64,000 nt of DNA from Filobasidium wieringae (GCA_001600055.1 BCIV01000016.1:1-64000); one strand, 5' to 3'; positions 34,201 to 46,520 are shown, numbered from the stretch's first letter. The notes: generated from the sequence alone by a model not told the origin. Made by a program: numbers and translations.

Positions 34201-35059
34201 CAGATGTCTCGAATCCAACTGAATCCAGCCTATGACGACCAAAGTTGGGATCCATTGTACCTTCGGGTGCATATCCCCGGGACGTGTCCATCTGGTCTTC
34301 AATTCCCGTTGAAAACCTCACTGACCGCGACCCCGAAGCCAAGCCCGATGCAGAAGATCCAGCTACCGTATTGTTGATTCCCAGTCCGCTTGGTCCTGGT
34401 ATGGGGCCCGGTAGACCGCCATAGGATGCCCCAGCGTTCTCAGACCGGTCCGGATGTTCTCCCCTGTGCATCGCACTAACGTAACATTCTAGTTCATAAA
34501 CCCTATTTACTAGGGTGTCGAAGTCCCTCAGGTGTGTGTACCCACTGATATTGTATCGAGATCAGATTCAGTCTACGTCGTCTTCAGCATGTCCGGCTTT
34601 TCGACCTGATACTGACGTTAGGCCTTCTGGAGCAGGTTTCTGATACTCCTCGCATGCATCCTTAGCCTTGGCACCTCTCGCCTTGCAAGGACCACAGGGG
34701 AACTCTCGATCGCACTTGGTTTTCCTCCTCCGGCATTCTAGCGGTACAGAAGAGGAAGACAGTTCAAAGAATTGTAATGTAAGCTTGTTGCGATAAAAAT
34801 AGCAATTGATTGCTGGTAAGAGCGAAAGAACTGACCAGTACAACTCTGGATGGTTCTATTCCTTTTTTCCTGTCTGTTCTCGAGCTGATCAGCATAGGAG
34901 AACGAAGGGAAGTCCTATATGTAATATGAAAGACCGATCAGTACAGTTCAATCGGACAGAGTGAGCAGCAGGAGAATCGTGAGTAGCTGTTCAAGTGCAA
35001 CTTACCCCTAGCAAGGTGGGTCCACCTAGTGGAGGACTCAGTCGGCCTCTTGATCCCAT
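31221..35059 (-). CDS. Zn2Cys6 transcription factor, likely cluster regulator
   Basis: Many exons. Those I can place with phase agreement are 35006-35059, 34836-34914, 34617-34737, 33826-34544 and 33606-33766; further exons cover about 31221-33590, with the stop at 31221-31223. The zinc cluster is SCTECRRRKTKCDREF followed by CGPCKARG and a sixth Cys (DACEEY), split by an intron between the first two Cys pairs. A coiled-coil-like segment (FDTLVNRVYELECY) and a long polar linker follow. The fungal-specific regulatory domain shows LHVPTFMQQ, VAMNLGLSRLG and RRIWWSLVDLDWHASLEHR. The C-terminus is acidic and aromatic (MAFDPFVFGNQEAD). It most likely controls the neighbouring catabolic genes. Exons between 33590 and 33377 are ambiguous (a GTCAGT or GTAAGC donor, and a possible 8-nt exon). 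Confidence 0.85.
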
Positions 35060-35323
35060 ACTCCTCTCTATGATCTCCGTGGTATATCTGAGGAAGATCC
35101 AACATGGGATCCGATCAAGAGGGGGACCATCTGAATACACAGGTATGCCCATAGCGAACCTGACATGGACGGTCCAGATCGAGCATTGCGTAATGGTCGG
35201 GTCACGTGATGCTATCAGGCTTCGGAAATCCCGGACGAACGTCGACTGAGTGTACATATATTACATCTCGAAGTTCTTAGACGCATCCCACAGCCCATCG
35301 GGAGCTGCTACCACCAGAAAAAA

Positions 35324-35950
35324 ATGGTATACGAACCTTCACAACGGCCCTTCATAGTACGTATACGATGCCCTCAGGGCTTACTGCGGATACCTGTCAC
35401 CGGCAAGGAAAGATGGAATACCATCGTAAGTGCTTGCGCTGGATCAGGGTTATAGCCGGAATACTTAGGCTCATTGTCAAGCTTTATGCTTTTCCATCTG
35501 ATAGGTTCGAAATCTCCCTGCGAGCCACTTACCACCCAATACGCCATGTACCCTGATCAAATCCACCGATACGGGCAAGACCGATCTATTGTCATCCTAT
35601 ATCAATGGACAAACGCTAGATGACCAAGGTGTACAGTATGTCCCGTCCTTCGTTCGATGTCTTTCCTAGCTCACCCTCATTGTCTATATCTCAGACACGG
35701 AGATATGTTCTACTTACAACCTAAACCTGCTCCCCGACAAGATCAAGTGGCAATCGAATCCAAATCATCCTCCCACACGTCGCAGCCAGTAGACATCTCG
35801 CGATCCACCTTGACCTCCCCTCAACCGTCATCGACTAAGCAGGAGCAGGTGGAATCAGTCACCTCGAATTGGTCTCACGTGGCGATCTTTGCGAGAATCA
35901 GGGGAAACTTCTGTCCCGGCTCCGGAGTACCGACGAAGACCGCGACCTGA
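35324..35950 (+). CDS. NPL4 N-terminal (UBX-like) domain-only protein
   Basis: Three exons, 35324-35425, 35505-35635 and 35695-35950, give 162 aa. The N-terminus (MVYEPSQRPFIVRIRCPQG, then LLRIPVTGKERW) and the block VQHGDMFYLQP match the beginning of NPL4, the ubiquitin-binding cofactor of Cdc48/p97, where GLKHGD closes the ubiquitin-like fold. Full-length NPL4 then carries a zinc finger with HGANAMCDYC-type Cys residues and an MPN domain. None of these occurs here: the frame ends after a Ser/Thr/Gln-rich tail at 35950, and no later exon of NPL4 type is visible downstream. It is either a truncated duplicate or a short free-standing version. It starts 264 bp from the divergent Zn2Cys6 gene. 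Confidence 0.65.
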
Positions 35951-37687
35951 CACTGGATACACAAGGGAATAAAATGGCGTCATTTCGAGCTTTAACAGGA
36001 GGGAAGCATTTGTCGGGCCAGATGTTTAAGTACGGATCGATCAGGGTGGAAAGTGAAGTCATACAAGTGTACTTCTGCCTCTTCTGAGTTGTATTCAGCG
36101 TTGTAAACTCACTAATACACAGCCATAAGGCTATACGATTGCTGTGTGGTTTTTCATTGTCTGTTTTCCGACTGCTCCACATGCAACGTAATATTGACGG
36201 TATGCATTTTGCCATCACCAACTTGGTAGTCGTGTGCCAAGCGCATGGTATTGAACCAGACGAGCCTGGCCGTGTCGGCTTCGTCGATTGTCGACCACAA
36301 GCGTGAGGAGGTCGCTCCTTTCAAATGAAGAAGGACAAGAACTCCTCTTGAAACCTATGGGCAATAGAAACAAACAGCTTAAAGGGGCTTTTGTTGTACA
36401 TATCTAGCCAAGTGAGTCGTGGCAAGAAGCTTTTTTAACCCATATGACTGTTGCTATTCAATAAGGGTATGCAAGCATACATATTTCCTTTACTAAGCAT
36501 CGATCTAGATTGATCTCTGTGCCATTTGATAGCTGTATAAGCACCTAAGCAAGAAGCAAGGTCCTTGTCAAAAGAAAAAGCTTCAAGGTAACAGCAGCTT
36601 GATTCCCTGATTTACCCCTAAGGCACCGCATAGCTAATTTCATCTCTCTCAAGAGACCTTTGCCTGTCCTGAGTACTTGACATCTGGCCGCAGAGTGATA
36701 GAGCGCTGCATAATTTGAGATTTGGACTGTACACCAAGCTTGGATTCACATTACAAAACGATCACACGGGGGTTACCTTCGGGTTTCGATTCAAGTATCG
36801 CATGAAGATCGTTGCGACAAGAAGTAGGTCGTAACAATCAACATGCAGAAATCAAGGGCTTGTCATGTGACAACGATTGATACCTGATAATGACACATGC
36901 TTAGACGTGATCGGCCGTCCCTCGAAGCGCGCCACTTTCGTACAACTGACACCTGCGAGGAGAACAGCAAGATGACCGCTGCGCGGCGATGTATCACCAT
37001 AGATCTCTCGATACTCTCACTGTTTGCCCCTAATTACACGACTAGAAACACATGCTGTGAGCGTCGTGAGCTTAGGCTTCCTAGAAAGTTCAAGGCTTCC
37101 TTCGTATATGCAAGGTTATCCACAGTCATTCGATACTATCGATTTCCGAATACGATAATACAATATGACGTAGGAACGAAGATCTGTCACCGCATGATGT
37201 ATATCGAGTATATTCGTGCCAATCATATCCCATCGAAACGATCAGTGCGCTCGTTCGAAGCGATAAGAGAAAGGCGGTGGTCCTTGGCCCGGAACCCAGG
37301 CCCCAGCTGTTTGCTGTGCGCTGCGCAACTTTGTTATTGGCCGCATTGGAAAAGTCAAGTCAGGTAAGAGCTATTGGAAATTACTACCACGACCTAATTG
37401 CGGCATTGCATCGTCCCGTTAGAACTGATGCTTGATGAAACAGGCGACCGAACGGGATCTGGTGGCGCTAAACGCGAAGCCAATTTTCGCTTCGAGAACC
37501 ATAGGTTCTCGCCACTGATCGGTCCTTGGGTGCTTGTTTTAAAACAGCCTGCGTCTGTGACCGGACGAGTTCTTTGTAGCTCCATGTTGACATAGCTGCG
37601 GCTTGGCCAATCGGCTTCTGGGGGTTTCACTATAACATCCTCCGCTCGAGTCGTGCGGTAGTTTCCAGACGTAGAACAACCTTGTCA
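35951..37687. other. Large intergenic region, no clear gene
   Basis: About 1.7 kb between the NPL4-like stop and the 3' end of the second Zn2Cys6 gene. Base composition is more AT-rich than its surroundings around 36100-36900. A 156-codon plus-strand ORF at 36897-37367 has a basic, Cys-poor sequence without any domain and is probably chance. Remnants of the missing NPL4 domains were looked for and not seen. Confidence 0.45.
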
Positions 37688-39807
37688 TCAGACCAACGAA
37701 ACGACCTGACCCATCTCTAGTAGATTCTGCCGAAGACTTCTTTGACCAGTCAAATCGGCAAATCCCCAGATCTTCCTGATAATGGTCGACAAGTGCGCTG
37801 GATAGCTTCTCTCAATGACCGACAGTGCTTGCTGACGATCGGTTTCTCGGTAAAGTACCGATGCCGCGACCATCAAAGGCTAGAAGGAAAAGGTTGAAAT
37901 CAGCCAAGCTTTGCTGTAAATATCACTCTCCTCAAATTTACCCAGCTCAGAAACAGACAATCCGTACCGACCACCTCACAGTCCTCCAAAACCTTGAGCG
38001 CCAACAACTGCACGTCCTCCCTCTCCATGTCCTCCAAGTAAACATCGCTCAGGATTTGCAACCAGATTGCTTGACACAAAACCAACGACCGCCTTCTCAC
38101 GTCCTCCTCGAGCCACTCCAGATACTCCCGATCGGCCAACCATTCAGTCCGTCGCTTATTGATAGCTTTCAACTGAATCCCTAGAGCTCGTCGTCGTATT
38201 CGACAAGAGGTATCCCCAAACAACCGGTGTTCGGTCGATTCGTTACCGAGCGCTATGGCTTCGTATGGTGACAAATCCACCGGTCCCAATTCCTGATCCA
38301 ACTTGATTTTCTCGGAAAGGCAGGTGATCGAGTCTGCCATGATATCCAGTAATCTCAGGTCGATGGGCAATGGGCTCGCACAGTTCAGCTATCGAAATAG
38401 AAAGTTCAGTGAACCGGACGATGACGATCGTCGAGGAGAGAGACGAACCTGTTCTCTCAATCCCCAAGTAGTATAATCGATCGGTCTAACTCCTACCACA
38501 GCGCAAGCTACCCTTCGAACCCCTGAGCAACTCGACGAAACGCGACTGCCACCCTAGGTAGTGACTCACCGAGACAATCCAACACCCTCAACAACCCAAG
38601 TAAATAACGTATCAAATGCCCCGTCTCTTCGTCTTTGTAGAGCTTGCGTCGGAGCCTGACGGCATACCCCATCATTGTCCAAACCAATCTCCACTCCTGA
38701 CTCCCCCTTTGGGCCTGCCCAATGGTCCACCGCTCGATCAGTCAAACACGCCCATATCGCTTTCTAACAAACGATCCTCCAAAACTCACATCGTGTAAGA
38801 TCAACAAGACCCCCGCAGCGAAGAACGTCTCCCAATCTTCCTGCATCCGAAACTCAGAAGACCTGACTTTCCAAACGATGAACAGTCCCTCTAACGCTTG
38901 ACCGCGATGGAAATCCGCTTGATCTTGTTTCATCTCCTTCTCCAGCGGTCCAGCATCTCGGGAACTGTAAGACCGAGTCAAATCGATGAGTTTCGAACGA
39001 GACGAGCGGTCCCACTGGACAACTCACTTTGAGGCCGAGGCGGCTCCTAAGGCCTCAATAGCGTTTCTCAAAGCTGACTGGATGATAAAGTTCCCACCTC
39101 CCTGTCCATCTACCAAAGGGATCACATGGGTGATCCAAGGGTTGGTTTTTCCCCGTTTTGAAAGTGCCGGTAAGACATAAAGGATACAGTATTCCCCCTA
39201 TGCGTCATCATGACGGTTGATCAGCTCGTGGACGTTTGATTCCAGATCAGAAAGGGAGCAGTACTTACATTACCGATACCCTGCTCTTGATTTTGCCCAA
39301 TACAAGGTTTTTGAAAGGGATTACGGGAAGAGTCATCCTGTTCTTCAGCTGAAGATCGTTGCGGCGGTCCAGCTCCAAAACCCTCGATTGTTCTATCATC
39401 ATCTATCGGCCGAAGGATAGGTCGATCGCACCTGATCTCTTCGTTTGGACGGTCTACCGCCCCAAGCGCTTCGTCGCAAACGTTCGAGCTGGTCGTTCGA
39501 GCTGCGACCTGATCGAGCGTTAGTTGAGGTGGATAGACGCACTATTTTCAATAGCTCAGCTCGGTTCGGACTGTTCATCTCGCTAATTGACTCACCTCTG
39601 CACCATAACGAGTACACCTCAAGCAACAAGGTTTCTCTACAATTGGGCCGACGGCGTAAGTAAGACTGATGTACGGTCTACCGTCCTACCCTGAAACTCA
39701 CGCTCATCACACTTGACCCGACGAGTCCGGCATGTCAAGCAACCCGTCCGCGCTCGTGTGGTCCTGATCCTGGATCTGCCTGCATGAGACTTAGGCGCAG
39801 CTGGCAT
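37688..39807 (-). CDS. Zn2Cys6 transcription factor with fungal-specific domain
   Basis: Exons placed with phase agreement: 39702-39807, 39596-39636 and 39269-39436. Later exons extend to the stop at 37688-37690, covering about 38986-39180, 38742-38981, 37900-38370 and 37688-37876 in part. The zinc cluster is encoded across three exons: RARTGCLTCRTRRVKCDEQ, then KPCCLRCTRYGAE, then IRCDRP, giving all six Cys. Downstream, NPWITHVIPLVDGQ and ALRNAIEALGAASAS resemble the start of the fungal-specific regulatory domain 2. The C-terminus contains SVIERSYPAHLSTIIRKIW. Targets are unknown. It is divergent from NAD kinase (750 bp apart) and lies just beyond the aromatic cluster. Confidence 0.75.
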
Positions 39808-40557
39808 GTGTCCATGAGATCTGCGTGTGCGTGTGCGTGTGCGTGTGTAGCTAGTTCAAGATGGCCCGCTTGTTCCGGTATGTAGCTGAAAGGAGACTGA
39901 CTACTGTATATCAGAGAGGAGATGGGTGATGACTAATCAGTCGCGATGATAATCGATGAAGCTTGATATAATCAAAAGTACCCAAGATCTCTGGTTTAAC
40001 AGCCAAGAACCTCGACCCGCTGGAAGTTCTATCTGTCGTAGAAGAGAGAGCTGACGGACGGTTGACATTCAAAATCGATTGTAAACACATCAACGATCCT
40101 CTGAACAGGAAATGGGTTGATAAACTCGAAGCAGGACCACCTCGTCGTGTTCCTTTGAACGATGCCGCGTCTGACAGAGCGAATCGCAGATCGTGCCCGA
40201 TTGCCCATGATCTGTCCCTTAAGTATCCGACAAGCTCGAGTAGGCCTAGTTCTTTGCTTGTAACGAGTTGCAGGTGGGTAGTCTACGAGATGTAGACCAT
40301 GTCGATGTGTCGATGCGAATGGATATGCATGACGTTTGACGTTTTAGCGAAAAGTGGAGGCCCCGCGTGGTAAAACGAGCAGGTCAGCGTCGTCGATTTC
40401 CAAGGAGGATCTCTGCTTCTGCCTTCCTTCCTCGACAACGTTTGACCTTTCGTTCACTGACGGACGTGCATTCCTTGGCTTTTATCGGTACATATCCTCA
40501 GCATCAACCATCGATACTTGCGTCAGACCCGAAATCAATCACGCACGATCCCCAGCG
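39808..40557. promoter_or_regulatory. Divergent promoter region, Zn2Cys6 gene / NAD kinase
   Basis: It holds a (GCGTGT)n microsatellite at about 39822-39848, directly upstream of the regulator's ATG on the minus strand. The NAD kinase frame is open upstream of its ATG at 40558, back to 40354, but without another ATG, so that part is taken as 5' leader. Confidence 0.45.
39822..39848. repeat. GCGTGT microsatellite
   Basis: About four tandem GCGTGT units in the 5' flank of the minus-strand Zn2Cys6 gene. Such purine-pyrimidine alternations can form Z-DNA and vary in length between strains. Confidence 0.8.
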
Positions 40558-43500
40558 ATGGATCACCCTGCAGGTTCATCCAACATGTCTTCAACCAGTC
40601 GAAGGGCAGGTCCAACAAGACCCTCCCCTCTATCTCGATTACATTCCTCCCCCGGAGCTTCCTTTCAAGACAAGACCAGATCAGGTCATTACACTTACGC
40701 ACAACGCCAAGCAGGACTCTTACCCGAATCGACATCCCCTACCAGCCCTTGCTTCGTTCACAGTCACTTGGAAAGATACAGCCAGCTCGATGATCGTCTA
40801 CGAGCCAAGTTGGATCATAACGTTCATCATCAGGAGAACAATCGGAATGGAACGGAACCGGATCGTCTGAAACAGATCAACACGCAGGGTCAAGCTGGGA
40901 ATCGAGCCGCAGCCGTTTTTGGGTACAACTCGGAAGGACCTAGTCCCCGATTATCACCCCATCCTGCCAACGGACAGACCGATCTAGGTTCTCAACAAGA
41001 CAATAATCGGAACTCGGTCTATGCGCCTTCACCTTCTGATCTGGATGACGCGGAGGATGGAGGTTCTTTGACGAGACAGTTGGCAGAGACCGCTACGGGC
41101 GTGAGAGAGATGAGCAAGCAGTTGGGAAGGACAAAGGTCCGGAGTAATATCCAATCGGTCCTCATCGTCACCAAAGCCAGAGATAACAGGTTGATCAAGT
41201 TGACTAGAGAGGTCGCTGTCTATCTTATGAGGATGAAACGACAGGCGAACGGGGATCGGGGGATGATCGTGTAAGCATCTCAACCTAAAGATCGTTTGCC
41301 ACGAACACACCTTCTCATCAGACTCGTCCGCATCGATCTTGCAGCTACGTCGACGCCCAACTCCGAACATCCAAACGATTCGATGCGGCCGGTCTGCGGG
41401 AATCGAACCCCGAGTTCTTCCATCCTCTATACAGACGAAGAGGTTCCTCTTCAGCCTCCATGAGCAACATGTCCGGTTTCGTCTCCGATGCCAGCGGGTA
41501 TGCCAGCCGGGGATCCGCTAAGAAGACCGGCCCGGCGGAAGAAGGTCAGTTGAGGTATTGGACTAGCGAAATGTGTTCCAGTCAACCGCATTTGTTCGAT
41601 ATGGTCGTCACGGTGAGTTCAACTTTTCAAGCAAAGGAAGCGATTCGGGCTGAAGGATAGAACGATCTTGCCGCTCAGTTGGGAGGAGACGGAACGGTTC
41701 TCTTCACATCTTGGTTATTCCAACGAATCGTCCCTCCTGTCTTACCTTTCGCCCTCGGATCTCTCGGGTTCCTTACCAACTTCGATTTTGCCGATTACGC
41801 CAAAACGCTGGACAAGGCGGTGGATGATGGGATCCGTGTCAATCTCCGTATGAGGTTCACTTGTACAGTCTATCGAGCGGTCACGCCCGAACAAGCCGCC
41901 GTGGCAGCATGCAAGAAAAGAAAGGCGATCAAATCCAGTGGAGGAGATATCCTGCTCAATCAAGTGGATGCGGAGGGATGGGAAGCTTTGGAGGGGACGA
42001 AACAACATGAGGATGATCAGAAACCTAAGAGCAAGGGGAAGAAGGATAAGGAGATCATGTGTTTCTCCACCAGGCCTGTGGAGACTTTCGAGGTCTTGAA
42101 CGATCTCGTGGTCGATCGGGGTCCTAGTCCTTATGTCAGCCTGTTAGAGCTTTTCGGTGAGGAACGATCGCTAAGCCCTGGTCCTTGTCCCGTGACGCTC
42201 ACTTTTCACCCTCTCCTGGCTCATAGGCGATGATCATCACCTAACGACCGTTCAAGCGGACGGACTCTGTGTAGCCACTCCAACCGGATCAACCGCATAT
42301 TCCTTATCCGCAGGCGGATCGTTGGTCCATCCAGGTATCCCTGCCCTTCTGATCTCCCCCATTTGTCCACATACCCTTTCGTTCCGACCCATGCTGTTAC
42401 CCGACGGGATGGAACTGAGGGTCTGCGTGCCGTACAATTCCCGAAGTACGGCTTGGGCTAGTTTCGATGGTCGTGGGAGGGTCGAATTGAAGCGTGAGTG
42501 ATACGCCTGCGTCGGTTTAATAGTAAATACTGATGAATCGTATCATCAGAGGGTGATCATATCAAGATCGCCGCTTCAAAGTATCCCTTCCCTACTATCT
42601 GTCGAGACAAACAATCGACCGATTGGTTCAATTCGATATCGAGGACGCTTCGATGGAACGAAAGGGAGAAACAGAAATCGTTTGTCGTCGTCGAGGAAGA
42701 TCGAGCGAAACCTGTAAAGGAGAAGACGAAACAGAAGTCTTCTAATCAGGAACACAAGGGTACTGGTCAACGTGAAAGAGGAAGTCTCAAGGATCAAGAA
42801 GCACCTCTGGACGAGAGTCCTCGGGACGATGCTGCCCGGATCGCAGCGAGCAAGAAGGAAGCGGACATGGGAGCGACGAGGATGGGAGATTTGCAGGAAG
42901 ATATTTCCAAAAAGCAGGAAAGGTTCCGGAGTGGACGCGATGAAGCGAAGAGTGCGGGTCCTCTAGACGGAGGGGATAATGATGACGATGATAGTCTAGA
43001 GGAAGATGATGATGAGGAGGACGAGGAGGAAGATGAGGAGGAAGAAGGATTTGATATTGACGAGTGAGTGGAACCCTAGAGAACACGTACTAGGTTTATC
43101 CTAACGAGCTGTTCTCGTGGCAGCGTATCGGAAGAGAAAACTGCCTCTTCGCCCTCGACCAGTGACAAAACTCCATCTCAGCAACCTCAACCTCCTTTGC
43201 CGAACGATACTGTCATCGAGCAACGGCCACAATACAGTACAAAACGGCCTTCACATTTATTGACTAGCCTACTCAGTATGACTTCGCAAGGCAGTGCAGA
43301 TGGCTACGAAGACCCTGGTTTGAAGAGTGGGGTAGATACACCCGATCGATTCGGAGCACCTTACTCGCATACGGGTCCTTCCCCCAAGAGAAATGAAGCC
43401 TTCGCTCAAAGTCTGGATCATGGCCTCAACGAAGCTTTGCATGAGCAACAGAAGAGGAAGATGCACGCTAGTGGAAGATTACCATCGTACCGCCAGGACA

Positions 43501-44107
43501 ACACGGCCGATATACATTCTTCTGATGTCGATAGCGACCAAACCGATGCCACCCGGACGGACGCGAGTACATATCAAGGTCGATTAAAGGTGCATCCTCC
43601 AGATCAACCCGGAATCGACCCCTTATCGACCTCTCCCAAGACCGGTATGCATCAGCGGGCTCGGTCTAGGTCCCGTTCTCGCTCGAGATCCATGTCCAGA
43701 AGCAAAGTCGGATCGAGTTCGAGAAGTCGTAGTCGGACAGACTATATGATCTCGGCTCAGATGGAAACGCCCACAGATAGTGAGAAGGATACCGAGCAAG
43801 AAGACATGTTGCGGCCGAGCAGATCGCAGAGAAGGCGAAGCTCGAGCGGTGCGAGTGATATGAAGACTCCTCGATCGAGTTCCATCATGACGCGACACCG
43901 TTACCACGATCCGGAACCCGTCGCGGAGGAGAATGAGGAAGACGATGGTGATGGTGAGGGCTCCAAGACCAAAGCGTTCGCCTTCTATGGAGAGGTAAGC
44001 GTTGGCTCTCACACTCCGATACCGTCGGTGTACTGAAGATTGACTGTTTGCACATTTTATAGGACGAAAGCGAATCCGGTCAGAGCGACGTTGAATCTGT
44101 AGGTTGA
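40558..44107 (+). CDS. NAD(+) kinase, long fungal form
   Basis: Seven exons: 40558-41270, 41345-41612, 41679-42156, 42227-42493, 42550-43063, 43124-43994, 44063-44107; 1051 aa, far longer than yeast Utr1. It phosphorylates NAD to NADP with ATP. The catalytic core runs from about residue 205 to 580 and shows the nucleotide motif [23 protein letters not shown], and [18 protein letters not shown] followed by LSAGG. The N-terminal 190 residues are disordered and Ser/Pro/Asn-rich. After the core come a Lys/Glu-rich stretch, an uninterrupted Asp/Glu tract (43000-43060), and a Ser/Arg-rich segment ([13 protein letters not shown]). These tails suggest phospho-regulation or protein binding. It is tandem with the cysteine synthase-like gene, 130 bp downstream. 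Confidence 0.95.
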
Positions 44108-44237
44108 CGGAGATGGGCAATATATTCATGTCCGGTACAGATCTTGTCGTCATCTCCGGCCTCAAACATCGAAATGAGCGTTCCTCTATAGTAATTGGAA
44201 GACCAGGTTCAAGATCGTTGTTGTATACCATTCATCA

Positions 44238-46520
44238 ATGCAAGAATTAATAGCCAATGACAGCCGCTTGATCCTGTCGGTCCTGGGATCGACCACCTTG
44301 TTGTACTGTGTTTGGACAGCTTACCGGGATTACTCGCAACGACGGCATGGGCGTGTTTTGGACATCGGAGAGAAGAGTCATATGACGACAGGAGGGGAAG
44401 TGGCCTCAGGTGTGATTGGGCTCATAGGTCAGTATAATAATAGTTTAACTTCATGGCGACGAAACATGACTTTCGCCCAAAATCATCATGTAATAACGAC
44501 GTCCCTTATATATCATGTTCATTCAACACGATCTTCTATCTATGTGCAGGAAACACTCCCCTGGTCCGGATTAACTCCCTGAGCGATGCGCTCGGTGTCG
44601 AAATACTGGTAGGCTTACAGTACTGAATTTCATATCCTTGTTTCACTGCATTCTCATTGCCTTTATCTTGCAGGGCAAAGCTGAAGTACGAGTCATTCGT
44701 ATGACCCTGGTCTGGACAGATGAGCTGATAATCAGGTAAAACATGACAGTTTCTCAACCCAGGCGGTTCAGTCAAGGACAGAGTCGCTTTGAAAAGTATG
44801 TGTACGCCAGGGATATGTAGCTGTCACACTCTGCTGATGACAAGCCCGTTCAGTCATTGAGGATGCTGAAAGTGCTGGATTGATCGCCCCTCACACCGGC
44901 TGTCGGATCTTCGAAGGCACGGTTGGTAGCACTGGTCAGTATATACCGTAGTCGATTCATTTGGACAGCTTTTGAAGAACAATTTGGCTTTTCTGCTAGG
45001 TATCTCGATCGCCACGGTCGCTCGAGCCAAGTAAGCCGCAATACCATTCAGTCCGGAGTGTAGCTAACTTGACTATGAAGCGTAGAGGATATGATACGAC
45101 CATAATCATGCCGGACGATGTAGCAATCGAGAAAGTTAGGTTAGCTGAGATGTTGGGGGCCGAGGTAGAAAGAGTCAGACCAGGTAAGTACCCTCCCAGC
45201 TCAAAGTGATCATAGCGTACCAAGTTTTGCTCGATCAGCTAGTATTGTGGACGAGAAACAGTTCGTAGTAAGTCTGTCCCGCTCTGATAAGTCTTACAAC
45301 ACACTGACGAACTCCATGCCCGACAGAATCTGGCAAGATCGAGAGCTGCAACGTTCGCTGCTGTCAAAGAGACACATGCCAATGCGAGCGGTTCGATCGA
45401 TACCATTGTGTCACGCGAGCCGAACAAGCCTCGAGGGTTGTAAGTGCGGGCAATAAGTATCAACAGGAGCAGCTCTCTAACCGGATCATCACAGTTTCGC
45501 AGATCAGTTCGAAGTCAGTTTCAAATAATCCTTTGCCCGAGGAGAAAGATCTAATTCCGTTTCCGATTGATGATTAGAACGAGAGCAACTTCCGAGCTCA
45601 CTATGAAGGGACAGGTCCGGAGATTTGGCAACAGACGGATGGGAAAGTCGATGCTTTCGTCTCTGGAGCAGGTATGTAGAGGTGAATACCGCATATAACC
45701 CTTGAATTCTCACGATGTCGTCGTAGGAACTGGTGGTACCCTTTCCGGAACCGGTCAATACTTACGGGCAAAGAATCCCCACCTTCGGGTCATCCTTTCC
45801 GATCCAGAGGGTAGTGGACTGTTCAACAAGGTCAAGTATGGGGTGATGTTCGATATCAAGGAGAAGGAGGGGAGGAAACGACGTCACCAGGTGGATACTA
45901 TCGTGAGCTTCTTTTCCGTGAACGAACGATTGGCATGTGTTGATGTGGTTCGTTGATCAGGTTGAAGGGATCGGTGAGTGTAGTGTGATCGTGTAGATGA
46001 TCTGGTTGACCTAACTCCGCGCAAGATCAAAAGGCATCAACCGGGTAAAGTCCTTCCATCCCCTCATCAACTGTACCTCCCTAACGCTCACGTCCGCAGT
46101 TGACCCGTAACTTCGAGATCGGTAAGAACCTGATAAACGACGCCTACCGTATAACGGACCAGGAAGCGATCACCATGTCCCGCCACCTCGTCCAAGCGGA
46201 CGGGCTCTTCCTCGGATCCAGTAGCGCTTGTAACCTCGTCGCCTGTGTCAGGTTGGCGAAGAAGTTACCGAGGGGGAGCACGATCGTGACCATCCTGTGA
46301 GTGGGTTGGAGCGGTGCGGAAGGACTGGTGAGCTTATTTGCTAGAGGAATAGGTGCGATTCTGGTTCGAGGCATACGAGCAAGGTGAGTCTATCCGGATG
46401 ACCCCCCTCGATGTAGACTTTACTGACTCGAGAACGATATAGTTCTGGAGTAAAGAATACCTCGCCACACATGGGTTTGAGGATACGGCCGATATCAGCT
46501 CCATCCTCGCCGGACCCTGA
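44238..46520 (+). CDS. PLP-dependent cysteine synthase-like protein, membrane-anchored
   Basis: Seventeen exons: 44238-44427, 44550-44608, 44674-44685, 44750-44795, 44854-44934, 45000-45030, 45086-45183, 45239-45264, 45327-45439, 45495-45513, 45578-45671, 45727-45902, 45961-45973, 46034-46044, 46100-46296, 46353-46383, 46443-46520; 424 aa, every phase consistent. An N-terminal hydrophobic segment ([19 protein letters not shown]) should anchor it, as in fungal mitochondrial outer-membrane cysteine synthases. [11 protein letters not shown], then [13 protein letters not shown] with the PLP-binding Lys, [26 protein letters not shown] and [10 protein letters not shown] identify the fold-type II family. 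It would make cysteine from O-acetylserine or act on a related substrate; the exact activity is not fixed by sequence. Exons of 12, 19, 13 and 11 nt are unusually small. Confidence 0.93.

Noticed and set aside
36897..37367. 156-codon plus-strand ORF as a possible gene
   Set aside because: No domain, no signal peptide, unbiased composition and no splice structure in an AT-rich gap. Probably chance.
41742..42008. Minus-strand ORFs across the NAD kinase exons
   Set aside because: Shadows of a clearly coding plus-strand exon with conserved kinase motifs.
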